From the NCBI RefSeq assembly GCF_015207105.1, contig NZ_JADEXO010000037.1, forward strand, positions 1-50,473: a stretch of 50,473 nt of DNA. The letters are read 5' to 3'. The stretch is from a cf. Phormidesmis sp. LEGE 11477. GTDB lineage: Bacteria > Cyanobacteriota > Cyanobacteriia > Phormidesmidales > Phormidesmidaceae. The notes beneath the pieces were generated by a model that saw only the letters and a list, made by a program, of their open reading frames with translations, was not told where the DNA came from and made no database searches. The position numbers and the translations under genes are program-made. This document shows, piece after piece, positions 25,497 through 34,040 of this stretch (its first letter is position 1; every line of letters begins with the position of its first letter).

Positions 25497-27512
25497 TTGA
25501 AACAAGCAATTTCACAGGAGTCCATGTCTGATTCAAGTCACTCATGTATCCAAGAAACGTGCGAAAGCACAGCTAGCGGCAGTCCAATCAAATCAGCCGC
25601 CATGCTAGGTTTAGCGCTATCAGTAGGGGCATCTGGAGTATTCACCGCCCAATCTGAAGCGTCAGCCGCTATCTCTGTTACGGAGGCTCCCGCTACAGCC
25701 AAAGCTTTTTCAAGCGATCGTCCAGTTTCTAGATCAGCATCAGCCGCCTCACAGGCGCAGATTATTGCTCATCACACCGTCGAATCAGGCCAGAGCCTGT
25801 GGCAAATTGCTCAGCTTCATCGCGTAGGCTTGCAGGACCTGAAGACGGCCAACGATCTACCTGCCGAAACATCTATTCGAGTCGGCCAGGTATTGAAAGT
25901 ACCGAGTACCGCTACAGCGACTCAGTCACCCACTCAAAAAATTATTCAAGACCTGATTGCTGGAGAATCGGAATCTGCAAATCTTGCTACAGCCAGCGAT
26001 CTTGTCTTAGAAGAAGCTGAAACAGTTGCAAAGGCCAAAATCTCTGAGCAGAGTCAGCCCACTGCAGAGATAGCCTCTGAAGAGGTAGCAGACAATTCCC
26101 AGACAGAAATCCAAAACGTTCCTCAGCTCGATCAGGTGCAGGTTTCATTTGAGATAGCTAGCTCTGAGATCGGTACTGAAACTAGCACTGGGGCTAGCTT
26201 ACCTTCAGAGTCTGAGGATTCAGCCAGCGTCGAGGCCAATAAGGTACGAGCCGACAGCAGAGCAGAGCAGGCGGCAGCAAGCACAGAACCAGCAGCCGAA
26301 CTAGCAAGCGCCGAACCAGCAGGCATAGAAATCGAAATTGCTGATGCTTCTTTGATGGCCAGAGAGACGGCCAGAGAGACGGCCAGAGAAACAGCGAAAG
26401 AAACGGTTACTGAGTCCGCGCCTGTTGTCACCGCACTCGCTACGCCTGTTCAATCTTTCACTAGCTACCAGGTTCAAGCAGGTGACACGATCGCAGGGAT
26501 CGCCTCCTCATTAGGGACAACTACTGCAGCGTTGGTTTCAGCCAATGATTTGGCCAATCCAGATGTCATCATGCCAGGCGCTACGCTGGTCGTACCGACT
26601 GCGATCGGTGGCAGACGAATCAACCAACCTGCAAACCGTGCATCAGAGCAAACGGCTACAACCAGTCGACTGGCCTATTTACAAAGCACTGCCCTCAGAC
26701 AGGGTGAAGCGGTAGCTGAAGAGGTTCAGAGCGAATCACTACAGTCTGTGCAGCCTTCTACGACAGTGAGCGACGATCGAGCAGTCGCTGCTCAAGATAG
26801 CGCCCAAGGTGGCATCGATCCATACGTTGCCAATCTTTTAGAAGAAGTTCAAGATATTCAAAGCCAGCCTGTTGAGGTAGCTGAAGCGCAGATTACCGAG
26901 GTAGAAACAAGGACTTCTACTACGCCTCGGGTAGCAGAACGGGTTCCAGAACAAGTTGCGATCGCCCCAACAGCTTCAGAGAACGTCGATCCCACATTGC
27001 TAGCAGCAGCGCCGCTGAGCCCAGAGGCATACGTTCCCGCTCAGCGTTCTCCAGCCGGACAGGTGGTTTCACCAGATATGCCGCTTTTGCCAGGAGCCGA
27101 TGAGTTCTTGCCTGAAGCACCTGACTATTTTGACGGTTACATCTGGCCCGCTCGTGGTACGCTCACCTCTGGCTACGGCTGGCGATGGGGCAGAATGCAC
27201 CGTGGTGTAGATGTGGCAGGGCCAGTCGGCACGCCAATTGTGGCAGCAGGCAGCGGCATCGTCGAAAAAGCAGGCTGGAACTCTGGCGGCTACGGAAATC
27301 TAGTAGAGATTCGCCATCCAGACGGAAGTCTGACCCTCTATGCCCACAATAATCGTCTGAACGTCAGCACGGGTCAGGCCGTTAAGCAAGGACAAAAGAT
27401 CGCTGAAATGGGCAGCACCGGCTACAGCACTGGGCCTCATCTTCACTTTGAAGTTCACTTAAGCGGACAAGGTGCGGTCAACCCTATTGCCCATCTCCCC
27501 ACTGGTCGCTAA
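25497..27512 (+). CDS. LysM-domain M23 (LytM-type) peptidoglycan hydrolase or activator
   Basis: The 671-residue exported protein has a hydrophobic segment near residues 30-55, a LysM repeat at about 92-137 ('VESGQSLWQIAQLHRVGLQDLKTANDL'), a long disordered Ala/Glu/Ser-rich spacer, a second LysM at about 323-370 ('VQAGDTIAGIASSLGTTTAALVSANDL'), another spacer, and an M23 domain at about 550-671. The zinc ligands are present: HRGVD near 568 and the HLHFE end motif near 648, so it is probably active on peptide cross-links rather than a degenerate EnvC/NlpD activator. The TTG start at 25497 is well supported by AGGAGG 7 bases upstream; an ATG nine codons later is the alternative. Likely role: cell-wall remodelling during division or septal-junction work. 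Confidence 0.9.
   Translation: MKQAISQESMSDSSHSCIQETCESTASGSPIKSAAMLGLALSVGASGVFTAQSEASAAISVTEAPATAKAFSSDRPVSRSASAASQAQIIAHHTVESGQSLWQIAQLHRVGLQDLKTANDLPAETSIRVGQVLKVPSTATATQSPTQKIIQDLIAGESESANLATASDLVLEEAETVAKAKISEQSQPTAEIASEEVADNSQTEIQNVPQLDQVQVSFEIASSEIGTETSTGASLPSESEDSASVEANKVRADSRAEQAAASTEPAAELASAEPAGIEIEIADASLMARETARETARETAKETVTESAPVVTALATPVQSFTSYQVQAGDTIAGIASSLGTTTAALVSANDLANPDVIMPGATLVVPTAIGGRRINQPANRASEQTATTSRLAYLQSTALRQGEAVAEEVQSESLQSVQPSTTVSDDRAVAAQDSAQGGIDPYVANLLEEVQDIQSQPVEVAEAQITEVETRTSTTPRVAERVPEQVAIAPTASENVDPTLLAAAPLSPEAYVPAQRSPAGQVVSPDMPLLPGADEFLPEAPDYFDGYIWPARGTLTSGYGWRWGRMHRGVDVAGPVGTPIVAAGSGIVEKAGWNSGGYGNLVEIRHPDGSLTLYAHNNRLNVSTGQAVKQGQKIAEMGSTGYSTGPHLHFEVHLSGQGAVNPIAHLPTGR
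26358..26405 (+). repeat. Four 12-bp tandem units encoding RETA repeats
   Basis: Four consecutive 12-base units (two identical GCCAGAGAGACG, then two diverged) encode Ala-Arg-Glu-Thr four times with one Arg-to-Lys change. They sit in the first spacer of the LysM/M23 protein and show recent slippage, so copy number may vary between strains. Confidence 0.85.
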
Positions 27513-27566
27513 GGAGCTAAATTGCGGATCTACAGTCTGCTGAACGATTAGAAACAGCTAGCTTAC

Positions 27567-27604
27567 ATAAACGGCGATTAGCTCACTGGCTAGTCGCCGT
27601 TTAT
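27567..27604. terminator. Long inverted repeat after the LysM/M23 gene
   Basis: ATAAACGGCGA / TCGCCGTTTAT with a further TTAGC / GCTAG section (one mismatch) forms a stem of about 16 bp with a 6-base loop. The flanking A and T runs let it terminate in both directions. It lies 55 bases past the stop codon. Confidence 0.75.
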
Positions 27605-27725
27605 GTATCAGCGGACTTTCTTCCCCCAAAGCGATATCTACGATACTTTTCTAGGGTTTTCCGTTTCGTGTTACATTTGTTGAGCTAAGATTAGCACCGC
27701 CAAGCGGCAGCAATCAATTACGGAC

Positions 27726-27798
27726 GGCTCTGTAGCTCAGTGGTTAGAGCAGGGGACTCATAAGCCCAAGGTCGCAGGTTCAAATCCCGCCAGAGCCA
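27726..27798 (+). tRNA. tRNA-Met (anticodon CAU), probably elongator
   Basis: A 73-base tRNA: acceptor GGCTCTG / CAGAGCC with discriminator A, D arm GCTC...GAGC, loop CTCATAA with CAT at 27759-27761, and T loop TTCAAAT. The anticodon stem has G27-A43 and A31-G39 non-pairs, and the T stem has A51-C63. The last also occurs in E. coli elongator tRNA-Met, which favours that identity over the lysidine-modified tRNA-Ile2 that shares the CAU loop. The unpaired ends of the anticodon stem are odd. Confidence 0.85.
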
Positions 27799-27853
27799 TG
27801 AAGACGCCATGAAAATGGACCCAGAAAGTTATTGAACACGCGGAGAAAAGTTT

Positions 27854-28453
27854 ATGGGTGAGCTAGGGTGCCTCAGGGTGGGTCAAATCGCTCCAGACTT
27901 TACGGCTACTGCTGTGGTTGATCAAGAGTTCAAAACGATCAAGCTGTCTGACTATCGTGGTAAATACGTTGTTCTCTTTTTCTACCCACTAGATTTTACG
28001 TTTGTTTGTCCTACAGAAGTAACTGCGTTCAGCGATGGCTACGACAGCTTCAAAGACATCAAAACAGAAGTACTGGGCGTTTCTATCGATAGCGAATTCT
28101 CTCATTTAGCTTGGATTCAGACAGAGCGCAAAATGGGTGGCGTCGGCGATCTTAACTACCCTTTGGTCTCAGATATCAAAAAGGAGATCAGCTCAGCTTA
28201 CAATGTGCTTGATCCAGATGTAGGCGTAGCGCTACGTGGCCTATTTATTATCGATAGAGAAGGCATCGTACAGCATGCCACTATCAACAATCTTTCGTTT
28301 GGTCGCAGCGTAGACGAAACGCTGCGCGTGCTGCAGGCGATTCAACATGTTCAGTCTCATCCTGATGAAGTTTGTCCCGCTGGCTGGCAGCCTGGTGACG
28401 CGACGATGAACCCTGACCCAGTGAAATCTAAAGAGTTCTTCGCCACTGTGTAG
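27854..28453 (+). CDS. 2-Cys peroxiredoxin (AhpC/TSA family)
   Basis: The enzyme reduces hydrogen peroxide and alkyl hydroperoxides using thioredoxin or NTRC; in cyanobacteria it is the typical 2-Cys Prx with a role in light stress. The 199-residue protein has the peroxidatic cysteine at Cys52 in '[10 protein letters not shown]', the supporting Thr and Arg residues, and the resolving cysteine at Cys174 in 'DEVCPAGW'. A GGAG ribosome site lies about 9 bases before the ATG. The gene begins 55 bases after tRNA-Met, so processing of a shared transcript is possible. A second redoxin gene follows after 37 bases. Confidence 0.95.
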   Translation: MGELGCLRVGQIAPDFTATAVVDQEFKTIKLSDYRGKYVVLFFYPLDFTFVCPTEVTAFSDGYDSFKDIKTEVLGVSIDSEFSHLAWIQTERKMGGVGDLNYPLVSDIKKEISSAYNVLDPDVGVALRGLFIIDREGIVQHATINNLSFGRSVDETLRVLQAIQHVQSHPDEVCPAGWQPGDATMNPDPVKSKEFFATV

Positions 28454-28490
28454 GTAATCAGACTGTGCAGATAGTTGTATAGATGCATAG

Positions 28491-29030
28491 ATGCAAATTA
28501 CTTCCGGCAACCTTCAAGGGCTATTTAATCGACGCTTTTTAGACAATTTTCTGCCTTTACCTGCACGCTGCCGATTTCGATTGGGAGAGCGCCTGCCTGA
28601 TTTCCAACTGATAGATGCTGACAAGCAGGTTCATCAGCTTTCTAGCTACAGAGGAAAGCCAGTTGTACTGCTATTCACTCGAATTTTTACTGAAAGGCAG
28701 TACTGCCCTTTTTGCTATCCACACATCCTGGCAGTGAATGAAGCGTACAAGCAGTTTGTAGGACTAGGGGCGATCGCACTGATGATAACCAGTACAGATA
28801 CACTCCAAAGCCAAAAGATTCAGCAGGAGCTGTCTCTAGAGCTGCCGCTACTAGTTGACTCAGACCACACAGTCTTCCGTAGGTATGGCACGGGTCAAGC
28901 ACTAGGGGCACCGCTTCCTGCTCAGTTCGTCCTAGATGCCCAGGGCCGACTGCGCTTTCAACACTTATTTTCTTTCGCACACACGAACGCGACGCCAGAG
29001 CGGCTGCTCTGGGCAGTTAGAAACCTTTAG
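28491..29030 (+). CDS. AhpC/TSA-type redoxin with CPFCYPH motif
   Basis: The 179-residue protein has a thioredoxin fold. It starts its core with 'RLGERLPDFQLIDADKQVHQLSSYRGKPVVLLF' and has the active-site string 'YCPFCYPHI', that is two cysteines two residues apart followed by His. 'LVDSDHTVFRRYG' and 'LPAQFVLDAQGRLRFQ' complete the fold. It differs from true 2-Cys and 1-Cys Prx in having a CxxC-like site, so it could be a reductase rather than a peroxidase. It is 37 bases downstream of the 2-Cys Prx gene and probably co-expressed with it. Confidence 0.85.
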   Translation: MQITSGNLQGLFNRRFLDNFLPLPARCRFRLGERLPDFQLIDADKQVHQLSSYRGKPVVLLFTRIFTERQYCPFCYPHILAVNEAYKQFVGLGAIALMITSTDTLQSQKIQQELSLELPLLVDSDHTVFRRYGTGQALGAPLPAQFVLDAQGRLRFQHLFSFAHTNATPERLLWAVRNL

Positions 29031-29112
29031 CGCGTCCAAAAAGAGCGTTTAGAAACCTTCGGCACTCAGCCGCTAGCCAACAATGACTAGACAGGTATAG
29101 TTCGTAAACCAA

Positions 29113-29201
29113 CGGAGAAGGAGGGATTCGAACCCTCGATGAAGTTTACACCCCATAACTCCTTAGCAGGGAGCCGCTTTCAACCACTCAGCCACTTCTC
29201 C
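29113..29201 (-). tRNA. tRNA-Ser (anticodon GCU)
   Basis: A complete 89-base class II tRNA on the minus strand: acceptor GGAGAAG / CTTCTCC with discriminator G, D arm with GGCTGAGTGG, anticodon loop CTGCTAA (GCT), a long variable arm and T arm GAGGGTTCGAATCCCTC. No CCA is encoded. Confidence 0.95.
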
Positions 29202-29241
29202 ATGAGTGAGCAACCATAATACCAAGAACTCTGCGAAAGCT

Positions 29242-30441
29242 CTAGCGGTATTTCGAGGTAATTTGAGGGGCGCTCTGGTTTGACAGCGTAATTCTAGGCA
29301 GGCGATGTTTAAATCCACAAAGAATTTCCCAAGAAATGGTATCGGCCAAATCGGCCCAGTCGTCAGCACGCAGACAGTGGTGCTGGGTTTTCCCTAAGAG
29401 CGTAACGATATCGCCTTCTTGAACACTTTTAAGGTCTGAAACGTCGATAATGAGCTGATCCATTGTGATCGCACCAATTTGGTTAACTCGCTGCTCGTGC
29501 AAGATCACCTGCATCTTATTAGAAAGGATACGAGGGACGCCGTCCGCATAACCGATGCCAACAATTGCGATCTTCATTGGTCTAGGCGCAATGAATTTGT
29601 AGCTGTAGCTCACGCCTGTATGAGCGTCTATCTCTTTAATATGGGTGATGCGAGCTTTGACTTCTAGAACCGGCTGCAGCGCGATTTTAGGCTGAGTCCG
29701 TAGGTGTGGAGCCGGGTAGAGTCCGTAGGTTGCTAGACCCACACGCACCATATCGTAGTGAAGCGCTGGATCTACTAAGGCAGCAGCAGAGTTGGCAATG
29801 TGGAGCCGGGCAGGCAAAAGGTTTTCTTGTTTTAGCGAGGTGATCGCACATTCAAATCGCTCGTGCTGTAATTGCATCACGCTCTGGTCAGGGCTGTCAG
29901 CAGTAGCCAGATGAGAACAGAGACCGACAGTTTCCAAATAGGGTAGCTGCTGAACAAAACGGACGAATTCTACAGCCTGCTGCCAGCTAAAGCCTAGCCT
30001 CGACATGCCCGTATCTAGCTGGATGTGAACCGGCAGGCGGGTGCCCTGACCTTTTAACGTCTCAGAAAAGACGAGTGCTTGCTTTGGATTGACAATGATG
30101 GGCTGTAGATTCCAGTGCGCGATCGCCCTGACCTCGGCGGGGTCGTTCACCGCCCCCATCACCAAGATAGGCACCTCGATACCGGCCTGCCTCAGCTCTA
30201 TGCCTTCTGGCACCGTCGCTACCCCTAGCCAAGTTGTGCCCGCTGCGATCGCCACGTCAGCGACCATCACTGCGCCGTGGCCATACGCATCCGCTTTAAC
30301 CACAGACAGCAGGTCAGTTCCCTCTGGCAGCAGCGCTTTAAGCGATCTAACGTTGTGAGCTAGCGCCGTCAGATTAATTTCGACCCAAGCCCTGGCACAG
30401 CGCATGGGCGATAGCGCTGGCGTTGCCTCCCAGCTAAGCAT
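29242..30441 (-). CDS. alr: Alanine racemase
   Basis: This PLP enzyme interconverts L- and D-alanine for peptidoglycan synthesis. The protein has the N-terminal PLP barrel with the cofactor lysine in 'VVKADAYGHGA' (Lys49 using the start below), the 'VHIQLDTGMSRLGF' strand, 'ANSAAAL', and the C-terminal 'VGIGYADGVPR', followed by 'TISWEILCGFKHRLPR', with the conserved Tyr/Cys region near the active site. I place the start at the ATG at 30441 (399 residues), which has GAGG 5 bases upstream. A longer frame from 30492 would add a 17-residue hydrophobic leader unlike the family. It diverges from the HNH gene. Confidence 0.94.
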   Translation of the reverse strand: MLSWEATPALSPMRCARAWVEINLTALAHNVRSLKALLPEGTDLLSVVKADAYGHGAVMVADVAIAAGTTWLGVATVPEGIELRQAGIEVPILVMGAVNDPAEVRAIAHWNLQPIIVNPKQALVFSETLKGQGTRLPVHIQLDTGMSRLGFSWQQAVEFVRFVQQLPYLETVGLCSHLATADSPDQSVMQLQHERFECAITSLKQENLLPARLHIANSAAALVDPALHYDMVRVGLATYGLYPAPHLRTQPKIALQPVLEVKARITHIKEIDAHTGVSYSYKFIAPRPMKIAIVGIGYADGVPRILSNKMQVILHEQRVNQIGAITMDQLIIDVSDLKSVQEGDIVTLLGKTQHHCLRADDWADLADTISWEILCGFKHRLPRITLSNQSAPQITSKYR

Positions 30442-30586
30442 AACAACCTCAAAAGAAAGAAAATAGTTAAAAAGAATCGGCGAGTAGAACAAATCAGATT
30501 CTTTTAGAAGAACAGTGTACCAGCGCTCAAACCCTCGGAATTACTTGGCTGTGCTACTATCTATTCAGGATTAGGCGCACTAGTAC

Positions 30587-31087
30587 ATGAGTAAGGTCCT
30601 TGTTTTAAATGCCTCCTATGAACCGCTAAACATTACCAGTTGGCGACGCGCGGTCGTGCTCATCATCAAAGGCAAAGCCGAACAAATCGAGCAAAGAGAG
30701 GAACAGATCTATCCAGACTTTCCTTTGCCTACCGTCATCCGTTTGCGCCACTACGTCCGCATTCCCTACAAAGACATTCCGCTCACCCGCCGCAATCTGC
30801 TTCATCGCGATAATCACACCTGCCAATACTGTGGCTATACGGGTGACACGCTGACCCTAGACCATGTGATTCCTAGGTCTCGCGGCGGCGGCGATTCCTG
30901 GGAAAACATCGTTAGCGCCTGCGTACGCTGTAACGTCAAAAAGGGCAGTCGCACCCCTAGAGAAGCAGAAATGCCTCTATCAAATCAACCGCGCAAACCA
31001 CACAGCAGTCTGTATTTTGAGATATCTAGGCACGTACGCGGTGGCGTTCATCAAGAATGGCGTAGGTACGTGATCGGCTTGAACTAA
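30587..31087 (+). CDS. HNH endonuclease family protein
   Basis: The 166-residue protein has the HNH nuclease core in its C-terminal half: a first zinc knuckle 'CQYCGYTGD', the catalytic strand 'LTLDHVIPRSRGG', 'SWENIVSACVRCNVKKG' with the Asn and second CxxC. The N-terminal half ('KVLVLNASYEPLNITSWRRAVVLIIKGKAE') is the conserved head found in a family present in nearly all cyanobacteria and many other bacteria as a chromosomal single gene. It is not obviously linked to an intron, phage or restriction system here. Cellular role unknown; DNA repair or RNA processing have been suggested. Confidence 0.9.
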   Translation: MSKVLVLNASYEPLNITSWRRAVVLIIKGKAEQIEQREEQIYPDFPLPTVIRLRHYVRIPYKDIPLTRRNLLHRDNHTCQYCGYTGDTLTLDHVIPRSRGGGDSWENIVSACVRCNVKKGSRTPREAEMPLSNQPRKPHSSLYFEISRHVRGGVHQEWRRYVIGLN

Positions 31088-31182
31088 GCAACCAAACGCA
31101 TAGCGGGCAAACCCTACTATCCCAATCGGCTCATATCTATCAGAATAAGAGAACACAGTAAACGCCATTCCCCAGAAGCACT

Positions 31183-32433
31183 TTGTTAGACGAAGGCACC
31201 TTATTGAACAATAGACAACTTGACTCTGATAAGTCGTCAGAGTCAAGGGCCCCCTTAGACACCACAGCAAAAAGTACAGTGACAGCCGACCAGACCGATC
31301 AGCTGCGCCGTGCGGCAGGATTTGAAAGCAATCGCGCCGAAGCGTTAGAGAAGCTGCTGAAAAAGCACAGTGGCACTCATCAGCTGGTTCTTTTGCAGGA
31401 CTTCCCTGATCCTGATGCGTTGTCCTCGGCTTGGGCCTATCGACTCATGGCCAATGCCTACAACATCCAGTGCGATATCTACTATTCAGGCACACTTAGC
31501 CACCAGGAAAACATTGCCCTAGTGAAGCTAACCAACCTACCGGCTAAACGATGGCCTGCCGGGGCCAAAGAAGCGCCCGATCTCTCTGAATATCAGGGCT
31601 ACGTTTTAGTCGATACACAGGGCACAACTAGCCATCTGACTCAAAAGGTACAGGAGGCTGAACTGCCCCTTTTGCTGGTCGTTGACCACCACGCACCCCA
31701 GGGCAAGCTATTAGGTGAGCTAATCGATATCCGACCAGATATCCATTCAACAGCTACCATCATGACCGAGTATCTGCGCTCTGGAATTGTTCAACTAGAT
31801 CGCAGTAATGACACCCATATCAAGTGTGCGACTGCGTTGATGCATGGGCTCCGCTCTGATACAGCCAATCTCATGCAGGCAACAGAGCCTGACTTTTTGG
31901 CGGCGGCTTTTTTGAGTAAGTACTCTGACGCGCAGCTATTAAGTGCGGTGTTGCAGGCATCGCGATCGCGCCGGGTGATGGATGTGATTGAGCGATCGCT
32001 ACGCAACCGTCAAATTCAAAACAGCGTCTCTATTGCCGGGGTAGGCTACCTGCGCTACGAAGACAGAGACGCCATCCCTCAAGCAGCAGACTTTCTAGTC
32101 ACCGAAGAGAACGTTCACACCGCCGTTGTCTATGGCATCGTTCATGACGAGGACGAAGAAAAGGAGCTAGTCGTCGGCTCTTTGAGAACGAACAAGATTA
32201 CCCTTGATCCTGACGAGTTCATCAAAGAAGCGTTAGGTCAAGACAACCATGGTCGTTTCTTTGGGGGCGGGCGATCGATGGCCGGTGGCTTCGAGATTCC
32301 GATTGGCTTTCTGTCTGGCTACTATGAAAATAGCGACTACAACCGTCAGAAATGGGAAGTGTTTGACAAGCAGATCAAGCAAAAGCTTCAGCGGCTGGTC
32401 AATCCCGAAAACGGTGTTCTCAATACCGATTAG
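31183..32433 (+). CDS. DHH/DHHA1 phosphoesterase, NrnA-like
   Basis: This cytoplasmic protein belongs to the DHH phosphoesterase superfamily whose members degrade short oligonucleotides (nanoRNase), pAp or cyclic dinucleotide products. Motifs: 'DFPDPDALSSAWAY' (DxD-type metal site), 'VLVDTQ', the name-giving 'VVDHHAPQG' near residue 168, and C-terminal DHHA1 'GRFFGGGRSMAGGFEIPIGF'. The frame opens with TTG at 31183 and has a polar, non-conserved N-terminal part of about 55 residues, so the real start could be later. The DHHA1 glycine-rich loop is complete, arguing for an active enzyme. The gene lies alone between the HNH gene and citrate synthase on the same strand. Confidence 0.88.
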   Translation: MLDEGTLLNNRQLDSDKSSESRAPLDTTAKSTVTADQTDQLRRAAGFESNRAEALEKLLKKHSGTHQLVLLQDFPDPDALSSAWAYRLMANAYNIQCDIYYSGTLSHQENIALVKLTNLPAKRWPAGAKEAPDLSEYQGYVLVDTQGTTSHLTQKVQEAELPLLLVVDHHAPQGKLLGELIDIRPDIHSTATIMTEYLRSGIVQLDRSNDTHIKCATALMHGLRSDTANLMQATEPDFLAAAFLSKYSDAQLLSAVLQASRSRRVMDVIERSLRNRQIQNSVSIAGVGYLRYEDRDAIPQAADFLVTEENVHTAVVYGIVHDEDEEKELVVGSLRTNKITLDPDEFIKEALGQDNHGRFFGGGRSMAGGFEIPIGFLSGYYENSDYNRQKWEVFDKQIKQKLQRLVNPENGVLNTD

Positions 32434-32498
32434 AGATCCGAGTAGTGAGATACTGAAAAAGCATTGATGCTTGATCTGACTAAATCAGGAACCTCACT

Positions 32499-33659
32499 AT
32501 GACGACGATGCTACATGAATACCGACCGGGCTTAGAAGGAATTCCGGCTACGCAGTCGAGTATTAGCCATGTAGATGGTAAAAGCGGAATACTAGAGTAC
32601 CGTGGCATCCAAATAGAGGATCTCGCTCGTAGCAGCACCTTTCTAGAAAGCTCATATCTGTTAATTTGGGGCGGGCTACCGACTCAGGCTGAGCTAGACG
32701 TTTTCAAACATGAAGTCCAGTATCACCGTCGGCTAAAGTATCGCATCCGAGACATGATGAAATGCTTCCCAGAAAGCGGACATCCGATGGATGCCTTGCA
32801 AGCATGCGCCGCCGCGCTGGGTTTATTTCACTCTAAGCGAGAGCTGAATGACCCTGCCTACGTGCAAAATGCGGTCGTCCGGCTACTGGCTAAGATCCCG
32901 ACGATGGTGGCTGCTTTTGAGCTAATGCGTAAAGGGAATGACCCGGTTCAGCCTAGAGACGATCTGGACTATGCCTCAAACTTTTTATACATGCTCAACG
33001 AAAGGGTGCCAGATGCGCTATCGGCTCGAATTTTCGACGTATGCCTGATTCTGCACGCTGAGCACACTATCAATGCTTCTACCTTTTCGGCGATGGTGAC
33101 AGCCTCTACGCTAACCGACCCCTATGCAGTCGTGGCCTCCGCAGTTGGTACGCTAGCAGGGCCGCTGCACGGCGGGGCAAATGAAGAGGTGATCGCCATG
33201 CTAGAAGAAATTGGCTCGGTCGATAACGTCCGGCCTTATATTGATGCTCGAATCGCTAATCGCGAGAAAATTATGGGTTTTGGGCACCGCGTGTACAAGG
33301 TAAAAGACCCTCGGGCGGTCATTTTACAAGGGCTAGTCGAACAGCTATTTGAGAAAGTTGGCCGCGATGCCTATTACGATATTGCCCTAGAGCTAGAGCT
33401 CGTAGTAGAAGAAAAATTAGGCCATAAGGGCGTTTATCCCAACGTAGACTTTTATTCTGGTCTGGTGTACCGCAAGCTAGGTATCCCGTCTGATTTATTT
33501 ACGCCCATTTTCGCGATCGCCCGAGTCGCCGGCTGGCTAGCCCACTGGAAAGAGCAAATTAGTACCAATCGAATCTTTCGCCCGACCCAAATATACGAAG
33601 GTCTCCACGGGCAGCGCTATATCCCTATCGATAAAAGACCTGATATCTGGGACAAATGA
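32499..33659 (+). CDS. gltA: Citrate synthase
   Basis: The enzyme condenses acetyl-CoA and oxaloacetate to citrate, the entry to the cyanobacterial TCA pathway that supplies 2-oxoglutarate for ammonia assimilation. At 386 residues it is a type II-like short form lacking the N-terminal NADH-binding domain of E. coli GltA. Visible signatures: 'PGLEGIPATQSSIS', 'LILHAEHTINASTF' with the catalytic His, 'GPLHGGANEEV', 'IMGFGHRVYKVKDPRA' with the second His and CoA contacts, and the C-terminal 'NVDFYSG' with the catalytic Asp. It has its own ribosome site (AGG before the ATG) and is followed by a terminator about 210 bases on. Confidence 0.95.
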   Translation: MTTMLHEYRPGLEGIPATQSSISHVDGKSGILEYRGIQIEDLARSSTFLESSYLLIWGGLPTQAELDVFKHEVQYHRRLKYRIRDMMKCFPESGHPMDALQACAAALGLFHSKRELNDPAYVQNAVVRLLAKIPTMVAAFELMRKGNDPVQPRDDLDYASNFLYMLNERVPDALSARIFDVCLILHAEHTINASTFSAMVTASTLTDPYAVVASAVGTLAGPLHGGANEEVIAMLEEIGSVDNVRPYIDARIANREKIMGFGHRVYKVKDPRAVILQGLVEQLFEKVGRDAYYDIALELELVVEEKLGHKGVYPNVDFYSGLVYRKLGIPSDLFTPIFAIARVAGWLAHWKEQISTNRIFRPTQIYEGLHGQRYIPIDKRPDIWDK

Positions 33660-34040
33660 TCGTCTAAGGGACTGCAACGGCTAGTAAGTGGGTTCTAACC
33701 ATGCACTTTAGTCGCACACTTCAGTAAAACCATGCACTAAAGTGCAGGATCAGCCGTCAAAAGTTACATTCTCACATCACAAACACACAGTGATGGGCAT
33801 CACCCCCCTTTACAATTTCCGAGACTGCGTAGACTATGTATCCAGTGACGATTTTCAGGAACTCCAGCCCCTCTGGCTTTTGCCAGGGGGGTTTTATTGT
33901 TGACTCTTTTATCTGGGTCATAGGCTTTATCTATAGCTTCAGGCTAGGTTTGCCGCCGAGATAGAGGGTATAGAAGTTGATTAAGCGCTAGAATTTGTTA
34001 AAGCAACGTATCTAGACACCGCAAAACGTCTTTTATTAGC
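33660..34040. other. 381-base gene-free region between gltA and ndhA
   Basis: There is no credible gene here. CATGCACT occurs twice (about 33701 and 33732) within an inverted pair GCACTTT (33703-33709) / AAAGTGC (33739-33745), a possible operator or hairpin. TACAAT at about 33811 could be a -10 box. A strong terminator follows at 33868-33895. The ndhA leader occupies the last 145 bases. Confidence 0.4.
33868..33895 (+). terminator. Strong Rho-independent terminator between gltA and ndhA
   Basis: A 10-bp stem CCCCTCTGGC / GCCAGGGGGG with one G-T pair and a TTTT loop is followed by TTTTATT. It lies more than 200 bases beyond the gltA stop, so it ends either a long gltA 3' tail or a separate short RNA. 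Confidence 0.88.
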
